This document shows positions 9,106-20,759 of a DNA stretch of 64,000 nucleotides, piece after piece. This stretch comes from Wolfiporia cocos (taxonomy: Eukaryota > Basidiomycota > Agaricomycetes > Polyporales > Phaeolaceae). The DNA lies in contig JACCLO010000008.1 of NCBI GenBank assembly GCA_029448655.1, forward strand, positions 3,162,001 to 3,226,000. The letters run 5' to 3'. Position numbers and translations under genes: made by a program. The notes under the pieces were generated by a model, which was given only the letters and a program-made list of their open reading frames with translations, was not told the origin of the DNA and did no database searches. Position 1 is the first letter of the stretch; every line of letters starts with the position of its first letter.

Positions 9106-9804
9106 TGACACAGACTAGACTGTGGGACTCACACTGTAACCTAATAAGCGACTTGAAGGAGTTGCTGGAGGTTGGTGAGGAGGCTAGTGGGCGCAAGCAG
9201 AGATGATATGTAACTGTGCGAATGCAGAGAACAAATCTAAGGCTTATCCGCAGTGATAGCCCTACTTATATACATGCATTGTTTGGTTACCGGTAAGGCA
9301 GCCAAACATGAAGATGGTCTGTGCGCAGACATAACTAATACAGCTAAGTCGTAAACTACAATAGACCATGTGCGCCGGTAATGGCCGCACCAGTAAGAAC
9401 GTTTGTTTGGACCGTAGGTCCATGTTGTGGAAGTGGCTGTAGCTACGTTAGTAAGCCATGCATGTGATTCTTATATACCGGTATCGGGATATGAGTAATC
9501 GTAAGGGCATTGGCATGTGATAACGAGCGGGCCGCTTATCCAATTGTACTGACATAGCCCGGTATCGGGATATGAGTAAAGCGTGTGACACCGGAGGTTA
9601 GTCCGCTGAGTCATTGACGCGTACAAGCGTATTATGTACGTGTTGTTATGACAAGTGGACGTATACCGCGTTGTGTACGTGTTGTTTGGTTGCGTGTACG
9701 TGTAGACGGGCGCTTAGCAGCGTAAATGTCTACAGGGTTGTAGAAATACCAGATAAATAGGTAAAAATACGAGAAAAATAGTGGCATGTCCCAAATCTGT
9801 GACA
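9106..9804 (-). repeat. 5' LTR of element A
   Basis: 699 bp, plus-strand ends tgacacag and tctgtgaca. A TATATAAG box on the minus strand (about 9273-9265) lies about 35 nt upstream of the self-primer segment at 9228-9238, which places the transcript 5' end there. Followed by aaaat. Confidence 0.95.
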
Positions 9805-10133
9805 AAAATCCACCAAGAGCCAGGTTTTATGGGACTTGACAGGATTTGAGAGCCGACTGAAAGTATGACAGGTTACAAAGTATGATGCAAAGGGTTGCCT
9901 GATCAAGTAAGGGACTTACTAAATCAGATGGGAGCCACGTCATGCTCATGATCAGATACCCAGACACCTTTCACACTATGTGCGCCCAGCTTCATGTGGA
10001 AATAGCCGATCTGTACTGGCACCTATACTCAACGAGGCGCCGTCATAGATTCCACCTTGCTTCGGCCAAGCCATTTGATTCTTACGGTAGTTGTAACCGA
10101 TCTATTGTGCATGAGATAATGAGCCACTGGTTT
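9805..10133. other. Unassigned sequence between elements A and G
   Basis: About 330 bp with no repeat partner in the window. The only open frame is short (9942-10136) and shows no recognisable domain. Probably intergenic or remnant sequence. Confidence 0.5.
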
Positions 10134-11063
10134 TGACACAAGCAACAAACTAGCACTCAACCGGGGGAAGGGGGCTCGCTCAAAGGCGCCTTCCAGGTCC
10201 CGGGACCACTAGCCGTCAAAGGCCAAGACAAGTCTGAGGTTGTCGCTCAGACTGTCTGGCATATATACTCCTAACCTATTTGTACATGTTTGTACGGTGG
10301 CTCAGAGGCCTCTACGTACTGGTATCTAACTGGCTATGAGCTTCGGGCCGGTAATGGCATCGGAGCGCTGGTATGCGAGGATGTCCATGGCGACGTAGCG
10401 TATAAGGGGCGGATCTAAGGAGTAGCCAATCTGTCGGGTTCGATCGGTGGTTCTCGTCGATCGTAGGTGCGCCGGTAATGGCGGGGTTCTAAGTCCGTGA
10501 TCGGGCGTGGTCTGCCACGATCGGGGTGTAGTGCTCTGTGACTGGTAGGGTTCTCAGTCGTGCAGAGCCTGGGGTTATTATCCCTGCCTGTTGTACTCGT
10601 AGGTCGGGGTGCGTATGGGGTATAGTATAATGTCTATGCCAGTAATGGCGAGTGTCCATGCGGTAGTGACGCGAGGCATCAGGTTTAGTGTTCTGGGTCA
10701 CGTGCGAGCATAGACCGTGCCCCTAGTCGTCGTATAGCGTAGTGTACGGTGGCGGTTTAGCCTGGGTCTGTATAAGGCGTACCGTCGTGCTATTGTAGCC
10801 TGTTGGGCTCTAGGGGTCGGCTCGTGACTCCGGGGTTTAGGGACTAGGCAGCGTATGGTTCTTGCTGCCGGGACTTGGACTGAGTTTAGGGTTAGACTGC
10901 TGGTGGCCTGCTAGTGCCCGTAGTGTCCTGTATAGCGGAGGGCTTCTACTAGCGTTGCCGTGGGGTTTCAGCTGGGCTCGGATAGAGTGCTGTAGTGTGC
11001 GTATGGCGTGAGTGGGGTGCCAAGCTAGCGTGTTCTACTAGGCTTTGAAATTGGCTTGTGACA
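10134..11063 (-). repeat. 3' LTR of element G
   Basis: 930 bp, starts tgacacaagc and ends cttgtgaca. Pairs with 17038-17967 without length change. TSD ggttt immediately to the left. Confidence 0.95.
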
Positions 11064-14000
11064 GTACCCCCTCTTTTAGCAACTCGTCCCCGAGTTTCCT
11101 TGCAAGTTCCTTGGACGTGGTTCGACTGTGCTTGTCTGCACCGGGCGTGATGTACTATCGGTCTGGTCTCGACGTTTTAGTGCCCGCGTGTTTTCTAGTC
11201 TACTTGTAGGCGTGACCAGTGATGTCTGAAGTGCTAGTGTATAGCTTTTCTACTTCAGTGGTCCTATGCCCGCATGTCCTTCTGGTGCTGTTTGACCAGA
11301 TTGTTCGACTCTGAGCTCTGTCTACCGTTGGATCACCTTGGACGCGCGGGTCCTTGGGTCCTGTAGACGTCCTTGCTCTTTGTCTTACGTGTTCCCTGGT
11401 TTCGACAGTGGGTTGTAGTGTAGTGCGTGTATGGTATGTCCGCGTGTCTTTTCTACACAACCCGCTTGCAAGTATCTTTCCCTGGAGCGTTTGACTAGCT
11501 CCGTGTGTCCGTATGTCCTGTTCGTCCGACCTGTTACCTGTTGTCTTTCCGCGGTTCGTGGTAGGGATGTCTCGTCTACCGTAGGTGTAAAATGAATGTA
11601 AGTAATAAGTCCTGGTTCCTATCCGTGTGTATCCTATCTGTATAGTAGGGGGGATGTGGTTCCTTTGCTTTGGTATATGGTTTCGTTACTGTGATGTGTG
11701 TCTTTTTTTATTTTATGTATATGTTTTTGTTTCTTTTTATATTTTGTATGTTTTTTGTTTCTTTTTTGTTCGCCTTCAATTCGTCGGCGTGTTTTTGTAT
11801 CATAAGGGTCGTATCGTATCGTAATATTCGTTGGAAGTGGGGTGTCTGGTTTGTTCTCCCCGGGTTCGTATAGTAAAGGTGTGCCTTTTGCTTATTGCAC
11901 CGTTGTCTACTGCCTAAGTACGTGTGCGCGTGATGGCCTGGTTTGCCAAATGCCGCATAGTGGTAGCCCTTCACCGTGTCTTTGGTGAGGCAAGGGTTCG
12001 TTGTCGATGTCCAGAAAGGGTGATTTTCGTTAAATTGACCCGAAATAATCGATTTCCCCCCCCCTAGATTCAAGCTGTCCTCGGCTTGTCGTTTCCTTCT
12101 ACTTCTACTTATTTTTCCCTTTACTTTCTTTCCCTTCGTGCTTGGTCTGAGGGCGCTTCAGCGGCCTTGGTTCCCGAGGTTATGGTACTGAGAGTCGTTC
12201 GTGACTCGTGTTCCCAAAGGTTTCGGTACTGAAGGGTGGCGTGGCGCGGACGCGAGCTCTGGTCCGATTTCTAGGTACTTGGATCCTTCCGTGTTCGTTC
12301 AAGGTGCGTATGTTTCCCCGCATCCTTGGTGGTTCGTTATTCTATTTTATAAATATAAACGAGTGGTTAGCGATTTAAGGGGCGCTATCCCCCTGTGAGT
12401 TTGCTCGTGCTCGGGTATAGTTTTATTCGTATCTCTAGTAGGGTTTCCCCGGTGTTTCTAGAGATTGAGTCGTTGCAACGGGCCCGTAGGTTCCCGTGCT
12501 TAATCGTATACTTCCGAGGGATGTCTCATCTCGGTTGTATGGGTCGTAAGTACGCTTCTATGCCCTGTATTGGGTTCATAGGCGTTTGCACTGATGTTAC
12601 ATCCGAGGTATTACTCGTCTCGGTATTAGGACTGTATTGTCCGGTGGTTATAGGATATACTTATGTCCGCAGAGGTCCTTGGGTTTCGTTCTGGCCCGCT
12701 GGTCCTCTGCGAGCACAAGGATAATGGTACAGGGGTTTGAGTTGCCCCGGGGTTATAAGTCCATTGTGCGCTCTTTGTGGAGTTCGCACATCTACATATT
12801 GTACAGTTATATTTACACCAAGAGGCGGCATATTGCCGGTTCCCTCTGGTTCCCTTTTCGAGTTCCTCATAGTGTCTTTATTAAAGGAAAGTACTTAGCT
12901 GTGCCCGGTCTGGTTTACCGGGAGGTCACTGCGTTGGTTCTTTTCTGGCCATCTGAGTCTACTGGGGGTTGGTACATGGGCTGTCCAGCTGCCCGATCCA
13001 TTTTACGGCCGGAATCGCCGAATGAGTGTGGGGGGCGTTGATGGCCCGAAGGGTTGTAAGGGCGCTGTTTGGCCCGCGTACGAGGTTGATTCGGGTTGAG
13101 GGACAATGGTGCAGTCCCGTGGTTGCGTAACCGGACATGAGTGGCGGTCCCTGTTCCCACTGCCGTATTCTGGCTTAGGTACTGGGGAGTGGCGTCATGC
13201 CGGGGTTGGTCGGCTTCCATGGTCTTTACTGGCGGCGGCTACATGTTCAGCCGTTGGCCCAGGCGGTGTATGCCTGATCTCCTGCTCGGTTCGTTTCTTC
13301 CTATGTACGTTAGTGAATTTATAATTTAAAGTGCGCGATCTAGCGCGTGGGGGTATAGTGGCTGGGCGTCTGGTTCGCGTGCGGCCCATAGTTCCGGGTT
13401 AGGGTCCGGCACGTGACGTCCTGCCTGCCTTGATCCTGTCGAAGGCGGGGTATAGGTGTATACTATTACAGCCGTCTGCTGGGGTGATGTGTCGGCAGCG
13501 GCGACTTGCTTATTTTTGACGATTCTAGTTGGTGTAGGGGTTTTGAGATCGAGCGGAGGGGGTTGCTTCCTCAGCTGGTGGTTCCGGTTTCTCAGCGTTC
13601 CTGGCGGGGTAACGCGAGGACTAGGGAACCCCTGCTTTGGTTGCGGTTCCCTCAGGCTTGATCGGTTACGACGGAAGTGCGCGTCGTATTGGGTTACCAG
13701 GACCCCCTCTTTAGGGATGGTCCTTCTACTTCTCCTGTTCCTGTTTTCTCTAGAATGTAAGCAAGTATAATATATTTTACATCCCCGCGATCTACTTGGT
13801 TCAGACCGGGGGCGGGGTTGGTTCATTGACCGGAATGATACGTCGGTCGTGCATTCGTTACCCGCGGTATTTCTCGTCGCGGTGGTGGACTGCCGGTGGT
13901 TCTCGTTGGCTGTCCCGGAATGGGTCGTCATGGATGTAGTGGCGATCGAATTGATCCGTCTTGCGCTGAGCTGGTGAGGTTCGCCGGAGCTCTTGCATTA

Positions 14001-17000
14001 GCGGGGATCGGTACTGCTTGGCGAGCCAAGTCGTCGGGCTTCGGAGTACTAATCAAGTTCATATTTCTGAACTAGGGCTTACGACTCCCTGTATGGGGTA
14101 GTTGCCTATCAGACGGGATTTCCTCTACCGAGGTGGCTCAGCCGGGGTCGTAACCGGTGCCGTTTTCCTCTCGGAGTACTTTCCATACGTTCTCAAAATG
14201 TTCCTCTTACTCTGGCCGTTCGAGCTGTGACTGGTCGTATTATTGCGGTACGATCTGGTCCGCGAGTCGGTTCGATATTCCATGGGGTGTCGTTTCGGTT
14301 CCCTAAATGATCTATTCCGTTTCGAATCATTTAGTACGACTTTTAGTGTATGGACAGCGCGGAATGGTCCGTCGCACTGTCCCTTCACGTCCTCGCCGGT
14401 TAAGGCCATTCTGGATGTGGCGGGTTCAATTATTCCCGTGGGTAGTACATGTGCTACTACCGGGGTGCAATGTCCCTAGGGCCCGAAGGCGTAGTGTGAC
14501 CTCCCCGCGGGGTAGGTCGGCATGCCCTAGCTTACGCCGTGTTGCAGTGGCGCAGTTTGTAGCGTAGGGGGTGTCATAAAAAATTCCACGTGCCCCTTCC
14601 CGTTCTTGGGTTGGTACACGCTTCATTGTAAATGTACGCCCTTTGTCTGGGTCGTACTGACTAGGTTCCACGCGCCCGTGGTCTGGGTCCGCGCTTCATG
14701 TGTTATAGGTCGTGAGTCTGGGCGAGGCTGCCATTTCCCCTCGTCCAGACCCGTGGTATGATGTTATCCCTTACTATTGAGGGTTGCATCGGTTTATTTT
14801 TATAAAATATTAGGTGGGAGCGTATTACGCTACTTCCCGGGGTATGTATTTTATTTCATAACGGAGTTATAAGGGTGGAGTGCCCGTGGGCCATTCCTCC
14901 AAATAGAAAGTTCGTAGCGGGATGGTTTACCGCTATAGTTCGTGACAGAGCGGAATGATTCATCGCTCGGGGTCGTGGTTTGCCCCATGGCAGAGTATAG
15001 TCCATGAATTAAAATAAGGGGCATACCTGGTTCGTGTGAGTCCGATACTCGCTTCCTAGGCTTTTCCCGTGAGCCGTTTCCTATTGGACGAAGTGCGTCC
15101 AGACCCCGAGTTCCTCTCCGGGTACTTGCTGTTGGTTACGTCGTCCTCGTGACAGACTGCCGGTCCAGTCGGGATAGATACCGGTTGTGGCGGATGGATG
15201 TCGTGTTATGGCGGAACAGGTACTTGTTCGGCGTCCGCGAGCTTGGTGTGTCCGGAGAGCTCGAAAGCTCGATCCTTCGTCCTTGCGTAGCGTAGCTTAC
15301 TGCTTCCTCTCGCTCCGTCGGTCTCCTTCCTTGGTTGTCCAGTTTCATCGTATACGTCTTTTTCCTTTGTCCAGTTTTATTCATGTCCATCCCTACTCTT
15401 ATTCGGGTTTTGTTCCCCCTAGTAGGTACGCGGTTTCACAGCGTTGCTAGTCCTTAGCATTCCGAGTGCTCAAGGGAGGCGCGGCCCCCAAGATGTTCAC
15501 GGCAGCCTTGGATTTCGCGGTGCTGTCGGAGTGACCGGTGTGTACTTCCTACTTTTGGTCTTTTCGGGGTTACCGATATAGAGTATATTGTCTGGGATTT
15601 TTACAGTCCGTAGTATACATGGGCTAGTAACTACGTATAGTCGTTCGGCGTGCTTGGGAGTTTGTACCTCCTTTTCCCAAGCGCGGTGTAGTGCGTGGCG
15701 GCGTTGGCTGCGTAAAGTGCTGGTGAGGCTTTTCTACTTTACGAGCCGGTGTCGGATTCCGCTACTGTGCAGGCCTTCTGTACGAAGCAGGGAGTTGGGT
15801 ACCCTTGCTTGCCTAATTGACTATGTATTTGTGGACTGTGGATATGTCGGACTAGACGTGTACGTCGGACGGGTTTATCGAGAAGGAATATATTGTCAGT
15901 CCTAAACGAGGGTGTATGTCTCTCCATAGCGGCCCCTGGTCTGCGGGGTACTCGGGGTCCAGTGGTGTTTCATCTTCGGGGTGACCGCTTTCAATCTGTG
16001 GCACGGTTTGTCCCCCTAGGACTTTGGGTGCCACTGAGCCCTTCGCGCGACCAGTCATGGTAGGGCGGCACGGAGACTTATCGTTCTAGCCACGGCGTTC
16101 TTCGCGGCAATGTCCAAAAGGAAAAGGTCCTGTGCCGGGGGCGACCAAGCCCAGTCTCCGGCGGTGTACGTAACGAGTGTGTATGTACTGAATTCCTACA
16201 GTACGCAAAGTGGAGTCACGATCAGATTTCCCCTGTATTCTTTCGGAGCGCCCCCCGCCCACTGTGGCATTCAGCCTATAGCTGCTATTGGGGTGGAGAC
16301 TACAAACTCCTACTTTTCGGGTACTTTCAATCTACTCTAATCTGCATCCATCACTTTTCGGTGATGCGCCAAGAAACGCCAAGGGGTTTTCTGCCCAAGG
16401 CCGGCAAGAAAATGCAGCCTCCGAATCCTCGTCCAGCCCCAGAGCTAATCCGGGATACCGGGGGACCGGGATCTATCCGCCTATGTGATGGGGCGTGTAA
16501 AAGTCTATAGTATAAGCCAAGTGGCGTAATGTACTGGCCGCTGTCTGGGCCCTTCAGCCGCTGGTTAGGCGCTGGGTTCTATGGTAACCGGGGGGACTGT
16601 AATGTCCGTACAGTCGGGCCGATAATGGCCGTAACTAATCGCTCAGCTCCCTGGTAAACTGCCAGCGGGCCCCTTATCGTCTTTGATTATTTCACGACGG
16701 GTGCACGGTTTCGCTGGTGGGGTTGTAACCCAAAGCCTTGCCCAAGCATTGCGCGAGGGTGGCCCAGTAGCTTCAGAGACAACGGTGAGGAGGGGTCCCC
16801 TCACGCTGCTCGATGTACCCCCAGATTCCAATGCTCCTTGACCCTGGAGCGTACGGGTGTAAGACCTTGACCCTGGTCGTCGGGTATAGTTGCCCTTAAC
16901 CCTGGTGCGGTGGGTGTAAGATCTACAATGCCCGGATGACCGCAGTCAAACAAGGGCAAAAGAGAAATGCACGTTACCCCTCGTGCGCCGGGGTTGGGGA

Positions 17001-17025
17001 GTGGTGAACACCTCCCCGGGGGTTG
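11064..17025 (-). other. Non-coding interior of element G
   Basis: About 6 kb with no credible coding frame on either strand. Contains a T-rich run (11700-11770) and, towards the right, a leader-like block sharing gcgggcccctta and ccttgaccctggag (16660-16860) with the leaders of A, B and C. Otherwise unrelated by eye to those elements. Confidence 0.75.
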
Positions 17026-17036
17026 AGACTTGTCTT
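17026..17036 (-). other. Self-priming primer-binding site of element G
   Basis: agacttgtctt beside the 5' LTR is the exact reverse complement of aagacaagtct at 17129-17139 inside that LTR (and 10225-10235 in the other copy). Confidence 0.83.
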
Positions 17037-17037
17037 A

Positions 17038-17967
17038 TGACACAAGCAACAAACTAGCACTCAACCGGGGGAAGGGGGCTCGCTCAAAGGCGCCTTCCAG
17101 GTCCCGGGACCACTAGCCGTCAAAGGCCAAGACAAGTCTGAGGTTGTCGCTCAGACTGTCTGGCATATATACTCCTAACCTATTTGTACATGTTTGTACA
17201 GTGGCTCAGAGGCCTCTACGTACTGGTATCTAACTGGCTATGAGCTTCGGGCCGGTAATGGCATCGGAGCGCTGGTATGCGAGGATGTCCATGGCGACGT
17301 AGCGTATAAGGGGCGGATCTAAGGAGTAGCCAATCTGTCGGGTTCGATCGGTGGTTCTCGTCGATCGTAGGTGCGCCGGTAATGGCGGGGTTCTAAGTCC
17401 GTGATCGGGCGTGGTCTGCCACGATCGGGGTGTAGCGCTCTGTGACTGGTAGGGTTCTCAGTCGTGCAGAGCCTGGGGTTATTATCCCTGCCTGTTGTAC
17501 TCGTAGGTCGGGGTGCGTATGGGGTATAGTATAATGTCTATGCCAGTAATGGCGAGTGTCCATGCGGTAGGGACGCGAGGCATCAGGTTTAGTGTTCTGG
17601 GTCACGTGTGAGCATAGACCGTGCCCCTAGTCGTCGTATAGCGTAGTGTACGGTGGCGGTTTAGCCTGGGTCTGTATAAGGCGTACCGTCGTGCTATTGT
17701 AGCCTGTTGGGCTCTAGGGGTCGGCTCGTGACTCCGGGGTTTAGGGACTAGGCAGCGTATGGTTCTTGCTGCCGGGACTTGGACTGAGTTCAGGGTTAGA
17801 CTGCTGGTGGCCTGCTAGTGCCCGTAGTGTCCTGTATAGCGGAGGGCTTCTACTAGCGTTGCCGTGGGGTTTCAGCTGGGCTCGGATAGAGTGCTGTAGT
17901 GTGCGTATGGCGTGAGTGGGGTGCCAAGCTAGCGTGTTCTACTAGGCTTTGAAATTGGCTTGTGACA
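17038..17967 (-). repeat. 5' LTR of element G
   Basis: 930 bp. A TATATA box near 17166-17171 lies about 30 nt upstream (minus strand) of the self-primer segment 17129-17139. Right flank ggttt is the target duplication. Confidence 0.95.
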
Positions 17968-18047
17968 GGTTTACATGCTCTCTGAGGGACTGTGCATATT
18001 ACTGAGTAAAGCCATGTGTCTTGTAACTGCCATTGGTACTGCTGTGC

Positions 18048-18805
18048 CATTAGTCCTGTAATAAATATGTCCACCCTCTTTAATCCTGCAATTAATATAT
18101 CTGTCCTCTGTGTTACGGTCGGTACGATATTCGCATATCTTTGACGCCTCACTGGAGAGGAGGACTTAGCATTCAACCGCATCGCCGTGCGTTTATTTCC
18201 AGGGTTCTCTGCTCAACCAGCGACCCTCGTTTCATGTACAACAGCCCTATGCCCATAGTCGCGTAGCGTATCAGGTTCTAGCGGATATCTGGTGTCTAAC
18301 CACAGTGCTTCTGCGTTTCACCTACTGTTGCGCTCAACCACAACGTTTCAGCTTAGTTATCATAGCATACTAACCTTATGGACTTAGTGGTAGCAGTACC
18401 AAGGACACTATGACCCCGATTACAGAAGCGTAGTATAAAAGACTCTGATGTAAACACTGGCCGAGTTCCTCAGCTCGACCTTGTTGAATTACAAGGATCC
18501 TATACTCGTTCTCAAAGGCTTGAGCAATTAAGCCCGCAGCTAGTATATCGACACTCGACTCTGCTGAGTCCGACGGGTAGTGCGCTACTCGATACGCTGA
18601 GTAACTCGACTTAGTTATTTCAGCTAAACGGATATTCGATCCGTAACACTCTGTGATCCTGCAATTTGACATTTCAGTCCTCGTTGATCCTATAAATAAT
18701 ATACCGGTCCTCATTGATCCTGCAAATAGCATGCCAGTCCTCATTGATCCTGCAAATATTAATTCAGTCATTGTTGATCCTACAATTTACATTCTGGTCC
18801 TCGTT
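18048..18805. repeat. 30-bp tandem repeat array interrupted by a solo LTR
   Basis: At least seven diverged units of about 30 bp with the core gatcctgcaaat...cagtcctcat: two left of the solo LTR (18048-18110) and five right of it (units beginning near 18654, 18685, 18715, 18745, 18775). Removing the LTR makes the array continuous. Because the unit is a multiple of three, both strands keep open frames with 10-residue periodicity (VLIDPANSMP on plus, GSMRTGMLFA on minus). No Met context or domain suggests a real gene. Confidence 0.8.
18111..18648 (+). repeat. Solo LTR of the element D family
   Basis: 538 bp from TGTTACGG to CCGTAACA, with perfect 5-bp target duplication ctctg on both sides (18106-18110, 18649-18653). 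Clearly similar to the D LTRs (shared gacgcctcactggagaggagga, tataaa box and cagctcgaccttgttg self-primer) but diverged. Solo LTRs arise by recombination between the two LTRs of an inserted element. Confidence 0.93.
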
Positions 18806-19453
18806 GGTGCTGCCATTACCTCACACGTAGTATCTGCTCGTATCTACATATATCTACAAAGCTGGTATTTACAATAGTTAGCAGACTAGATATGAGAGCT
18901 CACATTTTGCTGATGGAGCAGAGCAGCATACAAATTGGACGCTTCAGCCGTAATAATTGGGTATTGATCCGGGGAACAGCCCTTGATATCAATGAAATAG
19001 CGGGATGCTGTGCATATTTCTTTGCTGCACGTTGGGGATTCATTTGGGGTTCAACGCAAGAATCGGATTTCGGACGACTGCCGAGCTGCATGAGTAGACC
19101 GATATATGGCCGGTCATCTTTTGAAGTTCACGGGAAAAATCCCCTGCCACCGTTCATCTTCTCCTCCTTGATCGTCACTGCTGAGTCGCTCCGCTTGTTC
19201 TTGCATTGGATCAATAGACCCGTCATTGCATTCTCACACAGCTTGTCCTTCGAGTTGAGGAGCACAGGAATGATGCAATCGATTACGTCTTGATTAGGGG
19301 CGCACTGCATGGCTGCTCCTCGGGCGAGAGCTGCCCACGCACCATAGGAGTTTGAGACGGACATGTCTTCGTTCCTCACGGAATGGGTAAAACGAACAAC
19401 TGCATCCCTGAAAGTGACCTCGAAGGTCTTCGTGGGCGACGGTATGTTCTCAG

Positions 19454-19530
19454 TGTTGGAATAAACCAGCAGGGGCATACCACAACTCCACCGTGGAGTA
19501 GTGGTATGCCCCTGCTGGTTTATTCCAACA
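19454..19530. mobile_element. 77-bp near-perfect palindrome inserted with 5-bp target duplication
   Basis: Begins TGTTGGAATAAACC and ends GGTTTATTCCAACA. The 38-nt arms have a single mismatch (a19484/a19500) around one central base, 19492. It is flanked on both sides by ctcag (19449-19453, 19531-19535). Removing it with one ctcag makes the pseudogene frame continuous and matches the corresponding part of copy 3 (KVPEN), which proves insertion. TG...CA ends and a 5-bp duplication are typical of LTR-integrase products. Confidence 0.85.
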
Positions 19531-20311
19531 CTCAGGAACCTTATTCTTGACCTCCTCCAGCTTTGTAGCACCGAGTAGAGCTTCTATAAATGTGAAGAGG
19601 CTAACAGGCTTAGAGACAGATAGCCCGTCGCCGACCCCATATTCCTTCTTAGCTGCTGCATCGAATGCCTCTGCCAAGAGTAGGCGCATAATCAGCTCTC
19701 CTCTGTTCCCTCTCTCGACAAGGCCACAATTCACGGCTGAAGCAATTATCGATATTGCCGGTTTCTCGAGCCGAGCCATGGCACGAAAAGCCGCTTCAGC
19801 AAGAATGGGCTCCGAGGGGTATCCTGACCAAAGATATTCTTGGTGTTTGGGAACACTGTATGCGATTCGCATGTTTGATGTGACCATCTCTACCGTCATC
19901 GTGCATGCCGTCTCTTGGGTTATATTGAAGTCCAGCAACAGCCTAACAGAAAGGATAGCAAGCCTCGCACGGTCATGATCGGTGCTTGTGGTGGAGATTT
20001 GGTTGCTGAAGTTATTGGTGCCTGTGAGTTTGGCCATGGCAAGAGCAATCAGGCTTTCACGAACTCCGTCATCTCCATTTTCAAGAGTTGCCCACCTAGT
20101 GAATCCAGCTCGTTAAGATATCAAAATGGGTTCAAATGGATGGAAGCTTACAGAGGACGGCCGAATCGACTTGAGGGACTTCAGTCAATTATCTTAATCT
20201 GCCAACTGCCCTTCACTTAAGAAATCGCAGTTGCGAGCTAGGTTTGCACGCAGATTAATCTGCTAACTGCGGCAGATTAATCTACTGTGACAAAAAAATG
20301 GCACATCCCAG

Positions 20312-20395
20312 ATTCGAACCAAGGACGTTAGCGCAGATGAGAATAATAGCATCACAGCGTAATTAGCCAACTGAGCCATTGCGGCAACAGGTACC
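20312..20395 (-). other. tRNA-like sequence in left fold-back arm
   Basis: On the minus strand: A-box-like GGCTCAGTTGG, then B-box-like GGTTCGAATCT, then ATGTGCCA. Diverged inverted partner of 20674-20759. Stems are poor, so a functional tRNA is unlikely. Confidence 0.5.
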
Positions 20396-20673
20396 ATTGA
20401 CCAATCAAAATATATATAACGCAAATTTTACACACAATTTTCGCAAATCATCAAGGCAACTAACTGCTCCAACAAGCATACAGAAATCAATAGTGGTAGC
20501 TTGATTTACCATGCTTGACCTGGAGCAACTCACCATGGGAAAGCTGAATACACTGGAATCACAGGTCTTTAGAGGCAGATTCATTTGTATTTGTGTTATG
20601 GAAGATGTTAAACTGCGAAAATGAAGTTTACAAAATACTCTATATATTGCTTAAAATGGGGGCAACACCAGTT

Positions 20674-20759
20674 GCACTGTAGCTCAGTTGGCTAATTACG
20701 CTGCGATGCTGTTATTCTCATCTGCGCTAAGGTCTTTGGTTTGAATCCGGGATGTGCCA
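20674..20759 (+). other. tRNA-like sequence in right fold-back arm (A and B boxes)
   Basis: Box A TAGCTCAGTTGG at 20680-20691 and box B GGTTTGAATCC at 20738-20748 sit at tRNA-like spacing, with GCAC at the start and GTGC at the end able to pair. The anticodon arm does not form cleanly. Probably a tRNA-derived, Pol III-type promoter remnant. Confidence 0.55.

Larger units (their letters stand above)
1..9804 (-). mobile_element. Element A: autonomous Ty3/gypsy chromodomain retrotransposon with 3' dUTPase
   Basis: The element reads right to left. Position 1 aligns with 9273, and the alignment runs without indels to 532/9804, so about 167 bp of the left LTR lie outside the window. By eye I find one substitution over the 532 bp (near position 27), which implies a recent insertion. 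The order on the minus strand is 5' LTR, primer site, 1-kb leader, ORF1, gag, pol, dUTPase, polypurine tract, 3' LTR. The right flank is aaaat; the matching left target duplication is out of view. All frames are open except for one TGA between pol and dUTPase. Seen directly: repeats and frames. Known: Ty3/gypsy domain order. Inferred: recent activity. Confidence 0.96.
10134..17967 (-). mobile_element. Element G: LARD-like non-autonomous LTR retrotransposon
   Basis: 7834 bp bounded by two 930-bp LTRs (10134-11063 and 17038-17967) with about five substitutions by eye, and by a perfect 5-bp target duplication ggttt (10129-10133 and 17968-17972). The interior (11064-17037, about 6 kb) has no gag, pol or domain-bearing frame. 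The longest frames (for example 13326-13931 minus) are compositionally biased and unsupported. The orientation is minus: polypurine tract gtaccccctctttt at 11064-11077 and primer site at 17026-17036. The termini tgacaca/tgtgaca and the polypurine type link it to A, B and C. Known class: large retrotransposon derivatives; its autonomous partner is inferred. Confidence 0.92.

Noticed and set aside
13326..13931. 201-codon minus-strand frame in element G
   Set aside because: Compositionally biased (Arg/Thr/Pro), no domain, no relative among the other elements.
20674..20759. Functional tRNA gene
   Set aside because: A and B boxes are present but the anticodon arm and acceptor stem do not fold well, and the inverted partner is diverged. 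Called tRNA-like only.
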